A DNA stretch of 64,000 nucleotides from Solanum dulcamara. Lineage: Eukaryota; Streptophyta; Magnoliopsida; Solanales; Solanaceae. The notes beneath the pieces are model-generated. The model had not been told where the DNA came from and ran no database searches. It saw only the letters and a program-made list of their open reading frames with translations. The stretch covers positions 74,461,257 through 74,525,256 of the forward strand of contig NC_077238.1 of the NCBI RefSeq assembly GCF_947179165.1, written 5' to 3'. The translations under genes were made by a program, and so were the position numbers. How positions within the stretch are numbered: the first letter of the stretch is position 1; every line of letters starts with the position of its first letter. Shown here one piece after another: positions 61,191 through 64,000 of this stretch.

Positions 61191-62659
61191 CGACATTTCT
61201 CTCAAGAGTTGGTACATGGGGGGTGGTGTACATAGGTGGAGTGTCTGAGGACACCCTTTGTCTGCCAACATCAATTTCAAGAGACTATCTTGATTCTTAC
61301 TTATCAGAAGGAAAAAAAAAGAAGAAAGAACAAGAGATAACCTTAGATCTTTTTGGCAGTTTACTGGAAATGATCTTGCTAGGCTTTCAGCAAGTTCTAT
61401 GTCAGTATCAATTGTACAAATACTGTAAAGTTGTTACCCATATATTTGGGTTATGTATAAAAGTAAAAAGACATAATATGTTATGATACTCTGCAAGTTA
61501 CAACCTATCTCATAGATGCTGAAAAACAGTCTGCATTTGACCAAATTAGCATTGATTTTTTGAGCAACTTCAGCTTAGAAGATGTAGTACTAAGCAACTA
61601 CTGAAGAATTACTTGAAAAGAAATTATATAAGCTAGCTTAAAAAAAATTACTCCCATTACTTGTGTCGATGAATTTTTTAGATGGAGTTTTCGATATATG
61701 TCCACCATTTCCCAACATCCAAAGGTGACCTTTGGATTCTTAAGTAGGAGGAGGAGCACGTTGGAATGCCGATCCAATTCAAACTGAATTACTCAGCTAC
61801 TCGTGCCAAAAGCAGGATTTTTGCTTAGGGGATTAAATTTTTTTAAAGAAACAGGCATCGAAGAGCTAAAAACATTAGAAATTGAACCTACGTCATCTAA
61901 GAGAATTTTAACGACCTTTACCACCAGTCGAGTTTTTGGTTTGTGTCAAGGAGATTCAATATCGAATATATATAAATAATAGAAAATTTTGACCTTGTAT
62001 AGAATTTTCCGACAAAAAGTGTTCAGTTGAAATCTTTCCAGTCCACCTAGATCCGCCGGTATCTTGTCAGATCTTCCTTTGCCACCAATGTATTTGTTCC
62101 TAAACCCTATTGAATCTTCTTGATGACTGGCTCAATTTCATGGAGATTCTTTTCCAACCATCTCTCTTTATTTAGTGGAATTTAACCTCTATATACTGAC
62201 AGTATGTTGAAACTTTATATTGACTATCAAGTCACCTAAATGATAGTTATAGTTAAATCATTCATGAAAAGTGGGATATGTAACCTGAAAACGGAGACAA
62301 ATTACGTGCTATAACAAGTTAAAGTACACTAGAAATTTTATACCGTTTATGTATAGTATAAGTTAAATCCTACTTAGTGATGAGCCAGGTGAGCATTTTA
62401 TTACTAGCATAGAATGAAGCCAGAAATTTGCAACAATGCAGGCACACAAGTAGGTGTTGTTAGGAGAAATAAGTTAAAATGTTTATGGTACAAGCTCTTT
62501 CAAGCGTTAATAACACAAAATACACTGGTCATTTCATACGTATGAACAAAACTTTCCACACATTTTTCGAACAATCTTCAATGTCTGAATCTGTTTATGT
62601 TTTTGAAAAATCAGTACATGGGACAGCAAGAACAGTAGGTGTTGAGTTCAAAACCAGCA
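61191..62659. other. Convergent intergenic region between PI4KG4 and SINAT
   Basis: The first 300 bases are probably the PI4KG4 3' untranslated region. At about 61795-62060 there is a worn repeat with GCCAAAAGCAGGATTTTTGC at the left and CACCTAGATCCGCC at the right, perhaps a fourth and very old hAT MITE of the CAGTGGCGGA family. The rest carries nothing recognisable. Confidence 0.4.
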
Positions 62660-63848
62660 TTAAGTACAGAGGTTGGGCATGCATGCTCCCCCGTCAGGAT
62701 TCTGTTGTTCCTTCCATATCCTTCCAGTTACTCGTAGCTTAAGCTCCTTTCTCTCCCCTCCAGAAAAGAAAAGGGCCATGTTACGTTGTATGACGAGCCC
62801 ATCATGACTATCCCTTACTTTCCTGTGACTGTCTCTTATGCTTCGGGGCGTACCCTCCCAGGTAAGTTTTCTTCCATTACCCCCAACTTCCAGGCTGTAG
62901 CTATAGTTTCGAGCCTCCATCTCATCTCCCATAAACCGAAGAAATGCCATGTATACAGGAGCCGTTCCCAGCTGAAAGGCTTCAAAATGGAGACAGAAGC
63001 ACTGACCAAAACAATTGAAAACCTGAAAAGAAAGTAACAGTACATATATCACTCTAGCATTAGCTAAACTTGGTTTTGAGATCTTGTGGAATAAATTTGA
63101 AATAGTTCCTAAAGGGTAAAACAAGCAAAACATACAAGGTATGCAATTATAACTTGAAATTTCAGTAGCATAAGCAGAGTGTAATTCTTGATAAGAATCT
63201 TCCCACAAGATTAAAACTAAAGTGCAGATATGGCAAGACATTTTATCAAGTGCAGAGAAAAAGAGAAAAAAAACGAAGCAGATGAATGCTAAAGGTTTAC
63301 ATACACATGAAATGGTGACCAAGCACCTTCTAATTATTGAGTCTTGATGAGATATCAGATGCTCATATTTTAAAGAACATGTTAAACACAAAACGCAAGG
63401 CCAATAATATCCTTTTAATTTACATACTGAGAATAAAACAAAAAGGAGATTTCTGACTTACTGTCAACATCCACGTCGCATTTTCTACTTCTCGAGGATT
63501 GGATTTGACATACCGATGGTTGAAAGTGCATCCTGAGTGCATGTCTACCTTGTGATCATCCCTCAAATGAGAAACCAAGTAAGGAATATCACCAACAACT
63601 GAACACTCAGACCCAGCATACGGGCAGTTGTATGGTCTAAAGTTGCAAATTGACTCGTGTTTTAGCTTACTGTAATAAGGAAATATCTCAGGACAGCCAA
63701 CAGAGCCATATTTGCAAGGGAGCTCAAGCGATTCAGCTACCTTTTCCAGTGCTAAACATCTGATATCTCCAAGCTCCTGTCTACAAGTGGGACATCGGTT
63801 GTGAGCCCTCGCTTTACATGTCGAACAGATTGTATGTCCATTGTGACA
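62660..63848 (-). CDS. SINAT-type E3 ubiquitin ligase (Seven in absentia), 3' part
   Basis: RING-type E3 ligases of this family ubiquitinate targets in hormone, autophagy and stress pathways. Two exons are visible: 63848-63462 (129 codons) and 63022-62660 (120 codons and stop), joined in phase 0 at ATWMLT/VFNCFG. The first exon, with the N-terminus and first half of the RING finger, lies beyond 64000. The visible part starts inside the RING (CHNGHTICSTCKARAHNRC, then PTCRQELG). The SIAH-type zinc fingers follow (CKYGSVGCPEIFPYYSKLKH, CPYAGSEC and HLRDDHKVDMH). The TRAF-like substrate domain comes last (FCLHFEAFQLG, YSYSLEVGGNGRKLTWEGTP, RKELKLRVTGRIWKEQ). About 60-75 residues are missing at the edge; nothing suggests a pseudogene. 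The exact SINAT number is not assigned. Confidence 0.95.
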
Positions 63849-64000
63849 CTGCAGCAATAGCACGCAGAAAATGATACATTAAGGGGTTGTTTTGGTTTAG
63901 AAATAAGCTACACCAGTATTAGAAATGTTGAAATTCAAATTAGTAACCAAACAATGGACAAAACAATGCATGTTTTTATACCATGATTATTTTTGCTAAT

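Noticed and set aside
62786..63391. Long minus-strand frame extending upstream of the last SINAT exon, and plus-strand frame at 62786-63037
   Set aside because: The upstream part is intron read in frame with the exon that begins at 63022. The plus-strand frame is antisense to that exon.
1..64000. CRISPR array, bacterial operon or integrated virus
   Set aside because: There are no regularly spaced identical repeats and no viral capsid or replicase genes. The reverse-transcriptase-related pieces fit LTR retrotransposons and LINEs.

Overview
This is a window of plant nuclear DNA: AT-rich, with intron-rich genes and dense fragments of plant transposons. The repeats include RTE-type LINE ends with (TTG)n tails, TS-like SINE ends, and MITEs of hAT, Stowaway and Mutator type. 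Together they point to the Solanaceae, probably Solanum or a close relative. The genus is an inference from repeat style and protein similarity recalled from memory; no database was searched.

Four protein-coding genes can be rebuilt exon by exon. (1) REC1 on the plus strand, 14717-31702, has 23 coding exons and encodes about 1850 residues; it is a CLU/TPR protein that sets chloroplast compartment size in Arabidopsis. (2) DRP1A on the minus strand, 49197-35089, has 16 coding exons and encodes 609 residues; it is a dynamin-related GTPase (phragmoplastin) of plate formation and endocytosis. (3) A phosphatidylinositol 4-kinase gamma (PI4KG4/UBDK-gamma-4 type) on the plus strand, 58527-61190, has two coding exons and encodes 568 residues. 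(4) The last two exons of a SINAT-type E3 ubiquitin ligase lie on the minus strand, 63848-62660; its first exon is beyond the right edge. REC1 and DRP1A converge, as do PI4KG4 and SINAT. Nothing suggests that the four act in one pathway; they look like ordinary unlinked housekeeping genes.

Region by region: 1-14.3 kb is a transposon graveyard. It holds a degraded ORF resembling the Ulp1-associated elements of Solanaceae, a MITE split by a solo LTR and by a second MITE, a LINE endonuclease fragment, an hAT MITE, and a 692-bp direct duplication carrying a LINE 3' end. 14.5-31.7 kb is REC1, with Stowaway and hAT MITEs in its introns. 31.7-35.1 kb is the convergent intergenic region, including a stretch of foreign texture that may be organelle-derived. 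35.1-49.2 kb is DRP1A, whose 5.8-kb intron 12 holds a solo LTR and an internally deleted copia element with an inverted-repeat core. 49.2-58.5 kb carries two Mutator-like elements with perfect 9-bp target duplications, a gag-only copia element and a LINE 3' end. 58.5-64 kb holds PI4KG4 and the SINAT gene.

I found no dedicated new defence, CRISPR-like or biosynthetic system. The most notable observations are structural: two non-autonomous Mutator-like elements with intact target duplications, a duplication with an inverted 28-bp junction, the copia inverted repeat inside a transcribed intron, and a GC-AG intron next to a tiny in-frame exon of DRP1A.
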